Origin: Deltaproteobacteria bacterium | Lineage (GTDB): Bacteria; Desulfobacterota; Syntrophia; Syntrophales; JAIPED01 | Length of the DNA stretch: 56,264 bases | Assembly (NCBI GenBank): GCA_021737325.1 | Contig: JAIPED010000004.1 | Coordinates: 1-56,264 of the forward strand | Reading direction: 5' to 3' | Part shown: piece by piece, positions 1 to 8,724 of the stretch | Numbering within the stretch: position 1 is the first letter of the stretch | How the letters are laid out: every line of letters starts with the position of its first letter | The notes under the pieces: generated by a model | Databases searched by the model: none | Seen by the model: the letters and a program-made list of their open reading frames with translations, nothing else | What the model was told of the DNA's origin: nothing | Program-made: the position numbers and the translations under genes

Positions 1-151
1 ACTTGCCTTGTTGTGGTCATTCCCGCACCCGTTTTCACGAGTGCAGGCTCCAGCGGAAGTCCAGAGGTGTTTGAAATGTTTCAGTTATTTTCTTTAATCG
101 AGGAACTTTTTCTTCCGTTGGTGTTTGATGAACGAGTTGCGCAAGTGTCTT
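1..151 (-). repeat. MITE-like dispersed repeat, copy A (cut by window edge)
   Basis: Read on the minus strand, this copy starts with a terminal repeat related to AAGACACTTGCGCAACT at 151-135. It then runs through a block that recurs, with scattered changes, at 26244-26394 and 49975-50151. An internal imperfect palindrome (about positions 18-58) resembles the widespread proteobacterial ATTCCCGC...GCGGGAAT repeats. The far end lies at or beyond position 1. The outer flank at 153-156 is TTAA, which fits the YTAR target preference of IS5-type elements. The copy sits inside an IS5-family transposase gene, so it inserted after that IS. No transposase is encoded in the repeat. The MITE label is inferred from structure. 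Confidence 0.7.
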
Positions 152-661
152 ATTAACACGGGAAAGCTGAGAGGTTTTTACCGCCTTAAGCTTCAACCCC
201 GCCACGATGGTCTCCTTCAAAAGCTCCTCGGCGCCAGACTCTCCGACGCGATGACGCCAGCGGGTCATGCTGGAGGGATCAATCGGAGCCTTGTGGGTAA
301 AAAACTGCATCCCACTCAAATACTGCCAATAAGGATTTTCCACCCACAACTGCACAACATCTTCATCGCTGAGGTTCTGCATGTATTTGAGGTAATGGAG
401 AGACACCATCAGACGGGTGCTGATGCCTGGACGACCTACTGCGGGATGGAATGTCGCCCCGAAGAGCGTTTCTAAGCGTTCCCAATCAACCGTCTTGGCC
501 AGCTTGACCATGGGATGCTTAGTGTCGAGGATTTGCTCCAATTCGGAGCGGAAAAGATCTCTTTGGCGTTCGATTGCTTGTGGTGAAAGTTGTGGTTTCA
601 TGGCGAAAATTTGCAAGCTTTCTGTAGATTTATGTTCAAAAACTGGCAAATTAACGACCAT
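35..661 (-). pseudogene. IS5-family transposase, interrupted after about residue 170
   Basis: The first 170 residues match the N-terminal DUF772-type part of IS5-family transposases (LSPQAIERQRDLF near the start, VGRPGISTRLMVSLHYLKYM in the middle, DPSSMTRWRHRVG later). They end at the point where the family normally enters its DDE catalytic region (SRVN). The remaining 38 residues, from KTLAQLVHQ to RWSLHS, are encoded by MITE copy A, because the same peptide frame recurs at the other copies. All DDE catalytic residues are therefore missing here and any remainder would lie left of position 1. Translation probably began at the Met of MKPQLSP (601), but an upstream Met at 661 is possible. A DDE-less product should not transpose. 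Confidence 0.8.
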
Positions 662-913
662 AAAATCAACAAAATGTCCAACAATATCTATTAGATAAAT
701 GGCTTTTCAAGGGAAACTAGTTAAGTTTGGCGTAGGGTTTGTAGTGCTTGGGTGTAAGGAGCAGGGGAAGATCAGCGGCAACAATAAGCCCTGAGGGAGG
801 GATAACTGACAACAAACAGCTTCGATGGTGCTAGTGCTGGTGTTTTTGGTGCGGGATATCGCTCCTTTTGGGAAGCATTTGCGTCCGCAGGCACTCTCAA
901 TCATCTTCGCTTC
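662..913. other. IS left end and gene-free stretch
   Basis: No gene is recognisable between the transposase start and the CoA-transferase promoter. The stretch to about 716 (GGCTTTTCAAGGGAAA, then CTAG at 717-720) is a plausible IS end beside a YTAR-type target, but the partner inverted repeat is outside the window. A short open frame on the minus strand at 707-904 has no family resemblance, so I treat it as chance. Confidence 0.35.
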
Positions 914-942
914 TTGACCACGGTATTAAGGAAGCGTATGGT
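914..942 (+). promoter_or_regulatory. Candidate sigma-70 promoter for the CoA-transferase pair
   Basis: TTGACC at 914-919 and TATGGT at 937-942 are separated by exactly 17 bases. Transcription would start near 949, about 65 bases before the gctA-like start codon. It is a sequence match only, and no operator was recognised. Confidence 0.4.
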
Positions 943-1013
943 CGTTGAGATTATTAATCTCCCCCGAACAAGGAGAACCAACACCAGGGAAATTCCATTT
1001 TAGGAGGCAATAT

Positions 1014-2105
1014 ATGGCAAAGTATTTGTTTAATCAGGAGGCGGTCGCAAACCTTAAGTTGGGCGACACCGCCATTTTGGAGCGGTTGGTCGATTTCGAA
1101 TCGGCGCGTGAAGCGCATTCGCAAAAGGCACACGCTAAAAAAGACAAGCGAATGACGCTTGGCGAGGCGGTGGCGACTTTTGTGCAGGATGGCGACATCA
1201 TCACCGATAGCGGTTTTGCGTATGTTAGAACACCCCAACAAGCTTTTTATGAGGTTATCCGACAGGGCAAAAAGAATCTACAGATGATCGGAGCGCCGAA
1301 CACCAACCAGAGCTTTTTTATTTTCTACGGTTGCGTGTCTTATTCGCATAATTCATACACCGGTGCGGAGATGCGCGGGATTGATAGAATTTTTGACCGC
1401 GCACTCAAAGCAAAAAAGACCACGATTCTTTCCGAATGGAGCCATGGCGGCATAGCACAAGGGTTTAAAGCGGCCCAACTGGGATCACCAGGAATCTTGA
1501 GCAAGCAGATGTTAGGCAGTGATCTGGTTCGCTACAATCCCTATCTCAAGGTAATACAACATCCCTTGAAAGAGAATAAGGAAGCCGTTGTTTTCGTGCC
1601 CGCTTTATACCCCGATGTTTCTTTTATTCACTGCCATGCGGCAGATAAGTATGGCAACGCCTACATTTATGGGCCTGCAATCAATGATTTGGCGATTGCT
1701 ACCGCCGCACGCAAAGTTATCATCACGGCAGAGGAGATCGTTCCCGAAAATAACATCCGCTACAACAAGCAGGGGCAGATCATCCCGTTCTTTTACGCGG
1801 ATGCCGTGGTCGAAATGCCCTTTGGAGCGCTTCCCGGGAGCATGCCCGGATGTTATTATTGGCCAAGACAATGGTGGGAAAAATGTATGCGTTTTGCCTG
1901 CGCCAGCGAAGAAAACGCCAAGGCATTTTTAGACGAATGGATCATGGGAGTAAAAGATCAGTTTGAATTCGTTGAAAAGCTAGGAGGCGCGAAATGGATT
2001 GCCGAGGCTCGTCGCCAAACAAAAGCCGCCGAGGGCGACAATGAAGACATTGATTTTTCCTATGAAGAATACACCTTAAAGCACGATTCAGGGCTTTTTT
2101 ATTAA
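1014..2105 (+). CDS. CoA-transferase family I, alpha subunit (GctA-like)
   Basis: This is the alpha subunit of a two-subunit acyl-CoA:carboxylate CoA-transferase, which moves CoA between short-chain or dicarboxylic acids in the cytoplasm. The 363-residue protein resembles glutaconate CoA-transferase subunit A: TLGEAVATFVQDGDII near the N-terminus, VSFIHCHAADKYGNAYIYGP in the middle and a C-terminal FVEKLGGAKWI like the GctA tail. The ATG at 1014 is preferred over an upstream in-frame ATG at 945 because AGGAGG sits just before it. The beta subunit follows 21 bases later and the pair ends at a strong terminator, so it is a two-gene unit. The actual acyl substrate cannot be read from the sequence; glutaconate is only the nearest named homologue. 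Confidence 0.85.
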   Translation: MAKYLFNQEAVANLKLGDTAILERLVDFESAREAHSQKAHAKKDKRMTLGEAVATFVQDGDIITDSGFAYVRTPQQAFYEVIRQGKKNLQMIGAPNTNQSFFIFYGCVSYSHNSYTGAEMRGIDRIFDRALKAKKTTILSEWSHGGIAQGFKAAQLGSPGILSKQMLGSDLVRYNPYLKVIQHPLKENKEAVVFVPALYPDVSFIHCHAADKYGNAYIYGPAINDLAIATAARKVIITAEEIVPENNIRYNKQGQIIPFFYADAVVEMPFGALPGSMPGCYYWPRQWWEKCMRFACASEENAKAFLDEWIMGVKDQFEFVEKLGGAKWIAEARRQTKAAEGDNEDIDFSYEEYTLKHDSGLFY

Positions 2106-2126
2106 GAAAGGAGAATATAACTCACC

Positions 2127-2915
2127 ATGCAAAACTTAAACGCACCCGCCAATCCTTTAGAGACATTGGCTTATATTATCGCTCAACAGATTAAAGATTA
2201 TTCGATTGTGTATATTGGAACCGGCCTCCCTATGGTCGCGGGAATCCTTGCCAAGAAGACCCATGCCCCAAACATTACGGTTGTCTATGAGTCGGGTGGG
2301 CAAGACCCGATTGAGGGCGACATGCCCTGGTCGGTTGGTTGTCCCTTTACCTGGCGCAAATCTCCCACCATTATGGAAATGGCCTACTCCTTCGCACAAT
2401 GCTACAACGGATATGTCGATATGGGCTTTCTTGGCTTCGCCCAGGTGGATATGTATGGTAATGTGAATACCCATCTTATCGGTAAAGATTTTCACAACCC
2501 CGCAATCCGTATGACAGGTAGCGGCGGCAATAACGATCTCTCGTCCCTGATGGGAAATATGATCCTCGTCGGGCTCCAAACGCCGGATAAGTTCCCCGAG
2601 AAGGTCGATTTTATTACATCAGTGGGACATCTGACCGGCGGCAACTCCCGCCAAGAAGCTGGCCTTGTCGGCAACGGTCCGAGCGCCGTCATTAGTCCCT
2701 GGGGCGTTTATGATTTCCATCCCGTTAACAAGCGTATGCGGGTAAAATCCCTAACTCCTGGAGTTACCTTTGAACTTGCCCAGCAACTTACCGGTTTTGA
2801 GCTTCTCAAACCTGAAGGGGAAATACCGCAGACAAAATTGATTACGGATGAAGCCCTGCAAATCCTCCGCACTAAGGTCGATCCGCGAGGTGTTTTCACA
2901 ACCATGCCAACTTAA
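2127..2915 (+). CDS. CoA-transferase family I, beta subunit (GctB-like)
   Basis: The partner of the preceding gene carries the catalytic glutamate in family I enzymes. The 262-residue protein has YIGTGLPMVAGILAKKTHAP followed by the motif YESGG, in which Glu55 aligns with the catalytic Glu of glutaconate CoA-transferase beta (VESG). Later blocks QVDMYGNVNTHLIG and MTGSGGNNDLSSL also match GctB-type chains. It is preceded by AGAAAGGAGAA and follows the alpha gene closely, so the two are probably cotranscribed. Substrate is unknown. Confidence 0.85.
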   Translation: MQNLNAPANPLETLAYIIAQQIKDYSIVYIGTGLPMVAGILAKKTHAPNITVVYESGGQDPIEGDMPWSVGCPFTWRKSPTIMEMAYSFAQCYNGYVDMGFLGFAQVDMYGNVNTHLIGKDFHNPAIRMTGSGGNNDLSSLMGNMILVGLQTPDKFPEKVDFITSVGHLTGGNSRQEAGLVGNGPSAVISPWGVYDFHPVNKRMRVKSLTPGVTFELAQQLTGFELLKPEGEIPQTKLITDEALQILRTKVDPRGVFTTMPT

Positions 2916-2926
2916 GCGATAACCAG

Positions 2927-2980
2927 CGGGGTTGGAAAAGCGGGCGTTTTTCTGCTTGCTGATATTCCAACCCCGTTTTT
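2927..2980 (+). terminator. Rho-independent terminator after the CoA-transferase genes
   Basis: An 11-bp stem CGGGGTTGGAA/TTCCAACCCCG with a long loop is followed by five T. It begins 11 bases after the gctB-like stop codon and lies between convergent genes. Confidence 0.75.
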
Positions 2981-3048
2981 AAAAGTAAGCAGATGAGGCG
3001 GGGAAATGCCTTTTTCCCGTTAAGCAGTAAGAAGATTATTCCCGTCTT

Positions 3049-4332
3049 TTAGCCAAAAACGAGCGGCTGCCCTGTAGTTTCAATGACCCGTGCCCAGAGA
3101 TCCCCATGCAGATCAACCCGTGAACCAGAAGATGCCTGAGAAAGCGGGATGTGGACAAAGTGCGAATTAACCATCCCCACCAGCAACCCCGTTTTACCGG
3201 ACAGCGCGGCATGAACGGCATACTGCCCGAGTGCTCCGCAGTAAATACTATCGGCGGTATTTGCGGGTACGGAACGGATGAGGTAGCTTGGGTCAAAGTA
3301 CTTCACATTCACTTCCGTTTTCTTTTGGGAAAAATACTCTTCTATCGCGTTTTTCAAAAAGATACCCACATCCGCCAAACGGACATTGCCCGAAGCGTCG
3401 TACTCCTTCTTCCCCGCGGCAAGTATTTCCTGCCCCGCCCCCTCGGCAACAAGGATAACACAGTGCTTTCGTGATTGCAGGCGCTCGACGATGGCGGAGA
3501 ATAACCCTCCCGCGCCCTCCAGCTTAAAGGGTAATTCTGGGATTAAGGTAAAATTGACATCGGCGTTTGCCAGTGTTGCCCCTACGGCGATATGCCCAGA
3601 TAACCTGCCCATGACCTTGATAAGCCCAATCCCCATAGGGGCGCCCTTTGCCTCAACATGGGCACAACTAATAATTTCCGCTGCTTTCTCAATGGCCGTA
3701 TCAAAACCAAAACTTTTATCAATGATCTGCAGGTCGTTATCTATCGTCTTGGGGATTCCCACAACGCTGATAAGTAGGTTTCTGCGGGTTATTTCTTGAT
3801 AAAGAGAATGCGCCGCCTTCATTGTCCCGTCGCCGCCAATACAAAAAAGCATGTTGACACCGTTATCTACCAACGCATCAACGACGAACCTGATATCCTG
3901 CCCACCTCTGGAAGAGGACAAGACGGAACCACCGTACTTGTGTATGTCTTCAACCACTTCGGGGCTGAGCGTAACAAGACTATGCCCATACGCGGGAATA
4001 AAACCCTGTAGCCCGTAGCGAACGCCAACAATTTCTTTTACACCGTAGCGATGGTAAAGCCCCATGACAATCGCCCGAATTACGCCGTTAATTCCCGGAC
4101 AAAGTCCGCCGCAGGTAACAATCGCGGCCTTGCTTGTTGACGGATCAAAAAAGATTTTTTCCCGTGCCCCCGCAGATTCCAAAGCGCCAACGCGGGAAAG
4201 CTCATCCATTTGGTCATCGGCTTTGACACGCAAGAGCACCTTCGTCGCATCGCTAACGAAGTTATCCGTTCTTAACGGCGAAGGTAATTTCGCTTCTCCT
4301 AGAATGGGGATATGAAAGTCATGCGGCATCAT
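3049..4332 (-). CDS. 6-phosphofructokinase, ATP-type of the long PFK group
   Basis: It phosphorylates fructose 6-phosphate in glycolysis. The 427-residue protein has GGLCPG at about 75-80, GGDGT at 166-170 and PKTIDND at 194-200. The Gly in GGDGT is the ATP-type residue (PPi enzymes have GGDDS), while Lys in PKTIDND is shared with PPi enzymes and with the ATP-dependent group of plants and trypanosomes. I therefore infer ATP as donor with moderate certainty. The start at 4332 is supported by GAGGAGG and by a one-base overlap with the purN stop (TAATG), which indicates translational coupling. It is the last gene of the operon that begins with porG. Confidence 0.85.
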   Translation of the reverse strand: MMPHDFHIPILGEAKLPSPLRTDNFVSDATKVLLRVKADDQMDELSRVGALESAGAREKIFFDPSTSKAAIVTCGGLCPGINGVIRAIVMGLYHRYGVKEIVGVRYGLQGFIPAYGHSLVTLSPEVVEDIHKYGGSVLSSSRGGQDIRFVVDALVDNGVNMLFCIGGDGTMKAAHSLYQEITRRNLLISVVGIPKTIDNDLQIIDKSFGFDTAIEKAAEIISCAHVEAKGAPMGIGLIKVMGRLSGHIAVGATLANADVNFTLIPELPFKLEGAGGLFSAIVERLQSRKHCVILVAEGAGQEILAAGKKEYDASGNVRLADVGIFLKNAIEEYFSQKKTEVNVKYFDPSYLIRSVPANTADSIYCGALGQYAVHAALSGKTGLLVGMVNSHFVHIPLSQASSGSRVDLHGDLWARVIETTGQPLVFG

Positions 4333-4997
4333 TATCCCTCCTCGCAGGAAGGATTTGTACAACCGATTGCAGGTGTTTGGCAGTCTCTGATGATAACCTT
4401 GCGCCCTTTAATCTCAAGGCGCCCTGCCGCGTAGAGCTTAATCGCTTGCGGATAAATACGGTGTTCTTGGGCAAGTATTTTTTTTGCCAACGAATCTCTT
4501 GTATCATCGGGCTGAACCTCCACCACCGCTTGGATGATTATTGGTCCCGTATCTACGCCTTCATCGACAAAATGCACGGTGCATCCCGCAAATCTAACAC
4601 CATAGTTGAATGCCTGTTCCTGGGCGTCAACACCAGGAAAAGCAGGAAGTAATGCTGGGTGGATGTTCATCACCCTCTGGGGGAAGGCGGCAAAGAAAAC
4701 AGGAGAGAGTACCCGCATGAAGCCAGCTAGCACCACAAGCTCCACACCGTGTTCTTGCAATGCCTTAACAAGGGCGGCATCAAAATCCTCACGACGGGAA
4801 AAATTTTTATGACTAATAATCAAGGACGGAATGCCATGCTTGCGGGCGCGTTCCACCGCCCCGGCCTGCGATTTATTCACAATTAAAACAGCTATTTTAG
4901 CAGGAAGATTGCCGCTTTCGATGTCATCAATAATCGCCTGCAAGTTGGAGCCACTTCCAGAAGCCAGCACGCCTATTTGCAGAAGCCTTTTTTCCAT
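4332..4997 (-). CDS. purN: Phosphoribosylglycinamide formyltransferase PurN
   Basis: It transfers a formyl group from 10-formyl-tetrahydrofolate to GAR in de novo purine synthesis. The 221-residue protein has the phosphate loop GSGSN (14-18), NIHPALLPAFPG with catalytic Asn111 and His113, and DEGVDTGPI with Asp149. These match the Asn/His/Asp triad of the E. coli enzyme. The ATG at 4997 follows AAGGAGAGGG and is preferred to an in-frame ATG 21 bases upstream. A C-terminal tail ending in a CTNPSCEEG-like stretch adds two cysteines of no evident role. It overlaps pfk by one base. Confidence 0.93.
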   Translation of the reverse strand: MEKRLLQIGVLASGSGSNLQAIIDDIESGNLPAKIAVLIVNKSQAGAVERARKHGIPSLIISHKNFSRREDFDAALVKALQEHGVELVVLAGFMRVLSPVFFAAFPQRVMNIHPALLPAFPGVDAQEQAFNYGVRFAGCTVHFVDEGVDTGPIIIQAVVEVQPDDTRDSLAKKILAQEHRIYPQAIKLYAAGRLEIKGRKVIIRDCQTPAIGCTNPSCEEG

Positions 4998-5028
4998 TAA
5001 CCCTCTCCTTGGTAACATCCCGCCATTA

Positions 5029-5832
5029 TTAAAGAGCGGTCGTTATTGCACCGTAACAATCTACCCTTCTATCGGCAAAAAGATCGTTAAAAGGGTTAAG
5101 TTGTTTATCGCGAGAACGGTGGATATCAACCTCAACGGAAAACACTTCGTCTCGCTCCGCCGTGGCACGGTATAAAATCTCCCCGCGAGGGCCGGTAATC
5201 TGGCTGGCACCCGTAAAATCAAGCCGCTTAGCACCACGAATGTCGTTACCCGTGCGGTTTGCGGTGATCGCAAAAACGCCGTTTTCCAAACAGCGCGTTA
5301 CCATTGCATTTTGGCAGAACGGCAAAACGAGATTCGCACAATGACAAACAAGATCGGCTCCCGCAAGTGCCAAAACTCGCATCGTCTCGGGGAAAAACCA
5401 ATCAAAACAAACCATCACGCCAACTTTACAACCAGCAATATCAAAAACTTTCATCCCCGTATCGCCATGAGTAAAAAAGAGCTTCTCCTCAAAAAAGAGA
5501 TGGCTCTTGCGGTATGTTCCCAGCAATCCCTGCGGGGAAACCACCACCGCCGAATTAAAAAACCGCTCCCCTGCCCTTTCGGGCAAGCCCGCAACGATGT
5601 GGATATTTTGGGCGCGGGCAATTTCCAGCAACATCGTGGTTGTCGGGCCAGTGGGAATTTCTTCTGCTAGCCGTTCCACTTCATCCTTGCTCACAAAAAG
5701 ATAGCCCGAGTTAAAAAATTCGGGCAACACAACGATATCTCCATCAAAACCTGCCAGGAGGGTTTTCGCCCGAGCTAGATTGCTGGCTACCTCACCAAAA
5801 ACTGGCGCAAACTGAACAAAACCAATTTTCAT
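5029..5832 (-). CDS. Carbon-nitrogen hydrolase (nitrilase superfamily amidase)
   Basis: The 267-residue protein has the Glu-Lys-Cys triad of the nitrilase superfamily: Glu38 in VVLPEFFNSGY, Lys109 in GTYRKSHLF and Cys142 in GVMVCFDWFFPE. It should hydrolyse a small amide or omega-amide in the cytoplasm. The substrate could be an omega-amide of a keto acid, a carbamoyl compound or another amide, and context does not decide. It lies 12 bases after yjbQ and 31 before purN in the same operon. Confidence 0.88.
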   Translation of the reverse strand: MKIGFVQFAPVFGEVASNLARAKTLLAGFDGDIVVLPEFFNSGYLFVSKDEVERLAEEIPTGPTTTMLLEIARAQNIHIVAGLPERAGERFFNSAVVVSPQGLLGTYRKSHLFFEEKLFFTHGDTGMKVFDIAGCKVGVMVCFDWFFPETMRVLALAGADLVCHCANLVLPFCQNAMVTRCLENGVFAITANRTGNDIRGAKRLDFTGASQITGPRGEILYRATAERDEVFSVEVDIHRSRDKQLNPFNDLFADRRVDCYGAITTAL

Positions 5833-5844
5833 TGTTTCCCTCCG

Positions 5845-6264
5845 CTATTCTCCAATGATTTTCACCAACACCCGCTTGCGCCTGCCGCCATCAAATTCGC
5901 CATAAAAAATCTGCTCCCAAGTGCCAAAATCCAAAGCGCCCTTGGTTACCGCCACAACCACTTCACGCCCCATTATCTGCCTTTTAAGATGCGCATCGGC
6001 GTTGTCTTCGCCGGTTAAATTATGACGATAGCGAGAAACTGGATCGTGCGGGGCAAGCCCCTCCAGCCATTTTTCGTAATCGTGGTGCAGGCCCGTTTCA
6101 TCATCGTTGATGAAAACCGAAGCGGTTATATGCATGGGGTTGACTAACACCAGCCCTTCTTGAATACCGCTTTCACGAAGACAAGCGACAACCTCGCGGG
6201 TGATATTTACAAATGCGCGCCTGCCGGGGAGGTCGAACCATAGCTCTTTGCGGAACGATTTCAT
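5845..6264 (-). CDS. YjbQ/UPF0047 family protein
   Basis: The 139-residue protein matches the YjbQ family, often annotated as secondary thiamine-phosphate synthase enzyme: [26 protein letters not shown] and the C-terminal [19 protein letters not shown]. The conserved His residues in these blocks probably form the family's site. The biochemical role is not firmly settled. The window has a separate thiE-thiS-thiG-thiH set at 21.7-24.3 kb, so a link to thiamine is suggestive only. It sits in the por-purN operon. Confidence 0.85.
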   Translation of the reverse strand: MKSFRKELWFDLPGRRAFVNITREVVACLRESGIQEGLVLVNPMHITASVFINDDETGLHHDYEKWLEGLAPHDPVSRYRHNLTGEDNADAHLKRQIMGREVVVAVTKGALDFGTWEQIFYGEFDGGRRKRVLVKIIGE

Positions 6265-6320
6265 TTTGCCTCCTGCATTTTCCTCTATCCAAAAGTAAAA
6301 TGTTGCATTCTATACGGCCG

Positions 6321-7220
6321 TTACCGCTGCGACCATTCTCGATATTCTTCCCAGCGGGTGTCAACCCACTGTTGAAACTGTTCTTTTTGTTCAGTACTCA
6401 TACGGCGGAACCGTTGTTGTTTTTCCAGGTATTGATTAACTGTCGTGCGCTTGCCTCTTTCGGCAATGACCTTGCTCCGACCGGTAAATTTGAATTTACC
6501 CTCTTCAATCTCACAAAGAACAACTATCCCCGCCTCCACAGCAATCTTGCCCATGCGCACCGTGTCCTTGCTGTGATAGCCCCAGCCCGGCGGACAAGGC
6601 ACGGCGATTTGCATATACCGCGATCCCCCTATCCTTTTTGCTTTGACGAATTTATCATAGAGATCCAACGGATAGGAGGGCGAGGACACCGAAATATACG
6701 GAACATCCTGCGCCGCCATAATCCTTACCATATCCTTCTTGTGTTGCTGTTTTGTGAGTAGCGGTGTGGTGGTAGTGGTTGCCCCGATGGGTGTGGCGCT
6801 GGAGCGTTGGGTTCCCGTGTTCATGTAGCCTTCGTTGTCGTAACAAACAAAAATGAAATCCGTTTCCCTCTCCACCGCGCCGGAAAGCGCCTGAATGCCA
6901 ATGTCAAGGGTGCCACCATCACCGGCAATCGCCACCACCGTCGTTTCTTCGCGATTAAGCGCCCTTAGGCCCGCCACCAAGCCCGATGCCGAAGCGGCAG
7001 TGCTGGGAAAGGTGCAGTTTAATATCGGCACCCGCACCGCCGTTGTGGGGTACAAGCCGCATAAAACGGTCAGACAACTCGCGGGGATGGTGTAGATGGT
7101 ATCCTCCCGTAGCGCCTTGAGGATATAACGAAACGAGAGCGAAAGCCCGCAACCTTGGCAGGCTCTCTGCCCGGGCAACATGTATTCCTGAAGATTAACC
7201 TTAAAAAGCTTCTCTGGCAT
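6321..7220 (-). CDS. porB: 2-oxoacid:ferredoxin oxidoreductase, beta subunit (PorB-like)
   Basis: This is the TPP-binding subunit of a four-subunit 2-oxoacid (most likely pyruvate) synthase that couples oxidative decarboxylation to ferredoxin. The 299-residue protein has RACQGCGLSL near the N-terminus for the proximal Fe-S cluster, the TPP motif GDGGTLDIGIQAL and YDNEGYMNTGTQRS. The start at 7220 follows GAGGAGG; upstream in-frame Met codons overlap porA. It lies 10 bases after porA. Pyruvate is inferred from the PorGDAB arrangement; other 2-oxoacids remain possible. Confidence 0.9.
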   Translation of the reverse strand: MPEKLFKVNLQEYMLPGQRACQGCGLSLSFRYILKALREDTIYTIPASCLTVLCGLYPTTAVRVPILNCTFPSTAASASGLVAGLRALNREETTVVAIAGDGGTLDIGIQALSGAVERETDFIFVCYDNEGYMNTGTQRSSATPIGATTTTTPLLTKQQHKKDMVRIMAAQDVPYISVSSPSYPLDLYDKFVKAKRIGGSRYMQIAVPCPPGWGYHSKDTVRMGKIAVEAGIVVLCEIEEGKFKFTGRSKVIAERGKRTTVNQYLEKQQRFRRMSTEQKEQFQQWVDTRWEEYREWSQR

Positions 7221-7230
7221 TATTCCTCCT

Positions 7231-8439
7231 CTACTCCGTGCGACAATTGAGCCAATGCGTTGGCGGCTCCAGATTGCCCTCCGCAATCTGCTTGAGGGAA
7301 TCCGTGATCGCCGCTTCTATTTCCTTGGCATTTACATCCCGCCCACCTAATCCTGCAACATAGCTATGGAAGGGAACACGAACAGCGCTACCATAAAGCG
7401 CCGCCTTCAATTCGCAAGCAAGCGCACCATCGTGGCCATAGCTGATGGCTTTTTCTAAAACGATGATGGCTTTTGCCCCCGCTAGCTTTTCTCGCACTTC
7501 CAGCTTGGGGAAAGGGCGAAAGGCTCTTACACCGATAAGCCCGACATTTATCCCCTGGGCGCGGAGGGAATCAATGGCGGGCATGCTCTCACTGGCGATG
7601 GAGCCCATTGCCACAATCAAAATCTCCGCCGCGTTGGCATTATAATCCCAAAGTAACCCCCCATGATCTCGTCCAAAAACACGGGCGTACTCACCGTTAA
7701 CCTGCGTAATGACACCTCTGGCATCGTTAAGCGCACTGTGAAGCTTATAGCGAATCTCCATATAACCGTCGCGCATAACTCCTTGGGAATCGGCGCGGCG
7801 CCACGGAAACACCACGGGGTTGATATTACGAGGGTTGGCGGTATCCAAATGCCCAGAAGTTTTGAGGGGGGGAAGGAAGGCATCAACCTGCTCTTGCATG
7901 GGCACAACAACCGGCATCATCGTGTGCGATAAGACAAAACCGTCGTAGCATACCATCACCGGCACGGAAACGGCCTCGGCGATTTTATAGGCTTGGATAA
8001 CCGTATCAATTATTTCTTGGTTGTCGCGGCAATATAGCTGTATCCAGCCAGTATCTCGTTGTGAAACGGAATCTTGCTGATCGTTAAAAATGGACCACGG
8101 CGCACCTACGCCGCGATTGACGCAACACATCACTATCGGCAAACGGGAACCCGCCGCCCAGTGCACCTGTTCGTGCATGTAGAGCAAGCCATGCGAACTG
8201 GTGGAGGTAAACGCCCGCGCTCCCACCGTAGAAGCGGCAATGCAAACCGTTAATGCGGAATGCTCAGATTCCACGCGAACATACTCGGCTTTTAATTCAC
8301 CACTTTCAACATAATTGGAAATCGCCTCGGTTATGGAGGTTTGGGGAGTTATGGGATAGGCGGCCACCACCTGTATCCGACACATCTTGGCGGCAAGGGC
8401 GGCGGCGCTGTTTCCCGTCATTATTATCGCTTTACTCAT
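7231..8439 (-). CDS. porA: 2-oxoacid:ferredoxin oxidoreductase, alpha subunit (PorA-like)
   Basis: The 402-residue catalytic alpha chain opens with GNSAAALAAKMCRIQVVAAY and the family signature YPITPQTSITE. Next comes ESEHSALTVCIAASTVGARA with the substrate-side Thr/Ser region AFTSTSSHGL. With PorB it forms the TPP active site. The start codon overlaps the porD stop by four bases (ATGA), a coupling arrangement. The C-terminal part (KAIIVLEKAISYGHDGAL) is typical of pyruvate enzymes. Confidence 0.92.
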   Translation of the reverse strand: MSKAIIMTGNSAAALAAKMCRIQVVAAYPITPQTSITEAISNYVESGELKAEYVRVESEHSALTVCIAASTVGARAFTSTSSHGLLYMHEQVHWAAGSRLPIVMCCVNRGVGAPWSIFNDQQDSVSQRDTGWIQLYCRDNQEIIDTVIQAYKIAEAVSVPVMVCYDGFVLSHTMMPVVVPMQEQVDAFLPPLKTSGHLDTANPRNINPVVFPWRRADSQGVMRDGYMEIRYKLHSALNDARGVITQVNGEYARVFGRDHGGLLWDYNANAAEILIVAMGSIASESMPAIDSLRAQGINVGLIGVRAFRPFPKLEVREKLAGAKAIIVLEKAISYGHDGALACELKAALYGSAVRVPFHSYVAGLGGRDVNAKEIEAAITDSLKQIAEGNLEPPTHWLNCRTE

Positions 8440-8720
8440 TTGCTTTCCTCCACCATGGTAATCGCCTTAGCAGGGCATTCCTCAGCGCATATTCCACAGC
8501 CCTTGCAGTAATCGTAATCAATCCGCGGCGGGGAGGAAGAGCTTACCACTCCCTCCGGACAGTATAGCCAACAAAGAAAGCAGGAAGGCTTATCCTTCAC
8601 AACGGGGATACACTTACCATAATCAATTATGGGCTTCAGATCCCGCCAATCCCCTGTTTTACCCAATTCTCCCAGCGCTGAAGTTGCGGCGGAAAAAATG
8701 TTGAAATCTTTATATATCAT
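8436..8720 (-). CDS. porD: 2-oxoacid:ferredoxin oxidoreductase, delta subunit (PorD-like ferredoxin)
   Basis: This 94-residue ferredoxin-like subunit relays electrons from the TPP site to ferredoxin. The second cluster motif is complete (Cys72, Cys75, Cys78 and Cys82 in YCKGCGICAEECP). The first is not: CFLCWLYCP supplies Cys47, Cys50 and Cys54, but the position three before Cys47 is Lys44. An extra Cys37 lies upstream. Either Cys37 is the fourth ligand or that cluster is unusual. The gene lies 4 bases after porG and overlaps porA by four bases. Confidence 0.88.
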   Translation of the reverse strand: MIYKDFNIFSAATSALGELGKTGDWRDLKPIIDYGKCIPVVKDKPSCFLCWLYCPEGVVSSSSPPRIDYDYCKGCGICAEECPAKAITMVEESK

Positions 8721-8724
8721 CCCG

